64,000 bases of DNA, taken from assembly GCF_026672545.1 (NCBI RefSeq), contig NZ_JAPPRJ010000009.1, positions 124,001 to 188,000 on the forward strand, given 5' to 3'. Position 1 is the stretch's first letter; every line of letters starts with the position of its first letter. Below, piece after piece: positions 62,898 to 64,000 of this stretch. This DNA comes from Rhizobium sp. SL86. GTDB taxonomy: Bacteria; Pseudomonadota; Alphaproteobacteria; Rhizobiales; Rhizobiaceae. Below the pieces are notes generated by a model, which saw only the letters and a program-made list of their open reading frames with translations, was not told the DNA's origin and did no database searches. The position numbers and the translations under genes are program-made.

Positions 62898-64000
62898 ATG
62901 CTCGATATCAAGTGGATACGTGAAAACCCCGCGGCTCTCGATGCGGCTCTTGCCAAGCGGGGCGCCGAGCCCCTGGCCGACGCCATCATTCAGCTCGACG
63001 AGACCCGCCGCTCCGTCATCCAGAAGCTGCAGGACATGCAGTCCCGCCGCAATGCCGCCTCCAAGGACATCGGCGCGGCGATGGCGCAGAAGAATTCGGA
63101 GTTGGCCGAGAAACTGAAGGCGGAAGTGGCAAGCCTGAAGGACGAAATGCCGGTCCTCGAGCAGGAAGAGCGCGACGCGATCGCGGCACTCGATGATGTC
63201 CTGTCGCGCATTCCGAACATCCCGCTCGATGACGTGCCGACCGGCAAAGACGAACACGACAACGTGGTTGCCCGCGTCGTTGGCGAAAAGCCGCGCTGGA
63301 ACCACCCGGCCAAGGAACATTTCGAAATCGGCGAAGCGCTCGGCATGATGGATTTCGACCGGGCGTCGAAGCTCTCCGGCTCGCGCTTCACGGTGCTGAC
63401 GGGCCAGCTTGCCAAGCTGGAACGCGCGCTCGGTCAGTTCATGATCGATCTGCACACGACGGAACACGGTTATACCGAAGTCTCCTCGCCGCTGATGGTG
63501 CGGGATGAGGCCATGTATGGCACCGGCCAGCTGCCGAAGTTTGCCGAGGACCTGTTCAAGACGACGGATGGCCGCTGGCTGATCCCGACGGCGGAAGTCA
63601 CGCTGACCAACCTCGTCTCCCAGGAGATCCTCGAGCAGGAACAGCTGCCGCTGCGCTTTACGGCACTGACGCCGTCCTTCCGCTCGGAAGCGGGGTCTGC
63701 CGGCCGCGATACCCGTGGCATGCTGCGTCAGCACCAGTTCTGGAAGTGCGAGCTGGTGTCGATCACCGATGCGGAAAGCTCGATTGCCGAACATGAGCGG
63801 ATGACCGCCTGTGCCGAAGAAGTGCTGAAGCGCCTCGGCCTGCATTTCCGCACGATGATGCTCTGCACCGGCGATATGGGTTTCGGTGCCCGCAAGACCT
63901 ATGACCTGGAAGTCTGGCTGCCGGGACAGAACACCTACCGCGAAATCTCGTCCTGCTCCGTCTGCGGTGATTTCCAGGCCCGTCGTATGAACGCGCGTTA
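62898..64000 (+). CDS. serS: Seryl-tRNA synthetase (3' truncated by the window edge)
   Basis: The first 367 codons of a class II synthetase that charges tRNA-Ser. It has the N-terminal coiled-coil tRNA-binding arm (residues 25-110, [20 protein letters not shown]) and the catalytic domain with motif 2 [20 protein letters not shown]. The sequence runs off the window at [10 protein letters not shown], about 60 residues before the expected end including motif 3. The ATG at 62898 gives the family N-terminus [11 protein letters not shown]. Confidence 0.95.
   Translation, partial: MLDIKWIRENPAALDAALAKRGAEPLADAIIQLDETRRSVIQKLQDMQSRRNAASKDIGAAMAQKNSELAEKLKAEVASLKDEMPVLEQEERDAIAALDDVLSRIPNIPLDDVPTGKDEHDNVVARVVGEKPRWNHPAKEHFEIGEALGMMDFDRASKLSGSRFTVLTGQLAKLERALGQFMIDLHTTEHGYTEVSSPLMVRDEAMYGTGQLPKFAEDLFKTTDGRWLIPTAEVTLTNLVSQEILEQEQLPLRFTALTPSFRSEAGSAGRDTRGMLRQHQFWKCELVSITDAESSIAEHERMTACAEEVLKRLGLHFRTMMLCTGDMGFGARKTYDLEVWLPGQNTYREISSCSVCGDFQARRMNAR

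Overview
The window is chromosomal DNA from an alphaproteobacterium of the Rhizobiales, most likely Rhizobiaceae (Rhizobium, Agrobacterium or Allorhizobium). The evidence is high-GC coding DNA with alphaproteobacterial housekeeping genes in family-typical blocks (popZ-valS, argS-SPOR-nagZ-scpA-scpB-ABC ATPase-tatABC-serS). ExoR, ExoD and a short HlyU-family protein, which I associate with rhizobia, are also present. No plasmid, phage structural or conjugation genes were seen.

Layout. 1-4.5 kb: gpt, a tandem universal stress protein, a MoaB/CinA-like protein, wrbA, a single-domain response regulator and a small lipoprotein, ending at tRNA-Leu(UAA). 4582-11988: an integrated genomic island. Its ends are an exact 18-bp repeat of the tRNA-Leu 3' end, and paired GCTACAAA motifs with the same 12-bp period lie just inside each end. 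It carries a tyrosine integrase, a stand-alone HSDR_N-type nuclease, a dead phage-like gene, a chimeric Cys-rich/membrane protein, a serine recombinase behind inverted repeats, and a two-gene operon of a small nucleotidyltransferase-like protein plus a DUF262 (ParB-like) protein. That operon is the best candidate for an undescribed system, probably anti-phage.

12-30 kb: core metabolism and signalling. This holds trkH, threonine ammonia-lyase, an ammonium transporter fused to PAS-GGDEF-EAL, azoR with a divergent LysR regulator, a Crp/Fnr regulator, cpdB, two PilZ proteins, a protein resembling the VHL beta domain, a mercaptopyruvate sulfurtransferase fused to a GNAT acetyltransferase, alaX and cysK. 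30-36.2 kb: small genes, tRNA-Asn(GUU), exoD, then a weakly annotated accessory stretch with an HNH protein and a possible PD-(D/E)XK protein, ending at tRNA-Cys(GCA).

36.3-41.1 kb: a catabolic cluster made of a DapA-family aldolase/lyase, a TRAP transporter (dctM, dctQ, dctP) and a divergent GntR regulator. 41.2-64 kb: core genes, namely a protein-isoaspartyl methyltransferase homologue, popZ, valS, a FadL-like porin, exoR, xthA, erpA, dgt, argS, a large SPOR protein, nagZ, scpAB, an orphan ABC ATPase, tatABC and serS, which runs off the window. Two themes recur: cyclic-di-GMP signalling (Amt-GGDEF-EAL plus two PilZ proteins) and envelope or division functions (PopZ, SPOR, NagZ, ScpAB, Tat, ExoR). 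All functions are inferred from reading the sequence; no database search was run.
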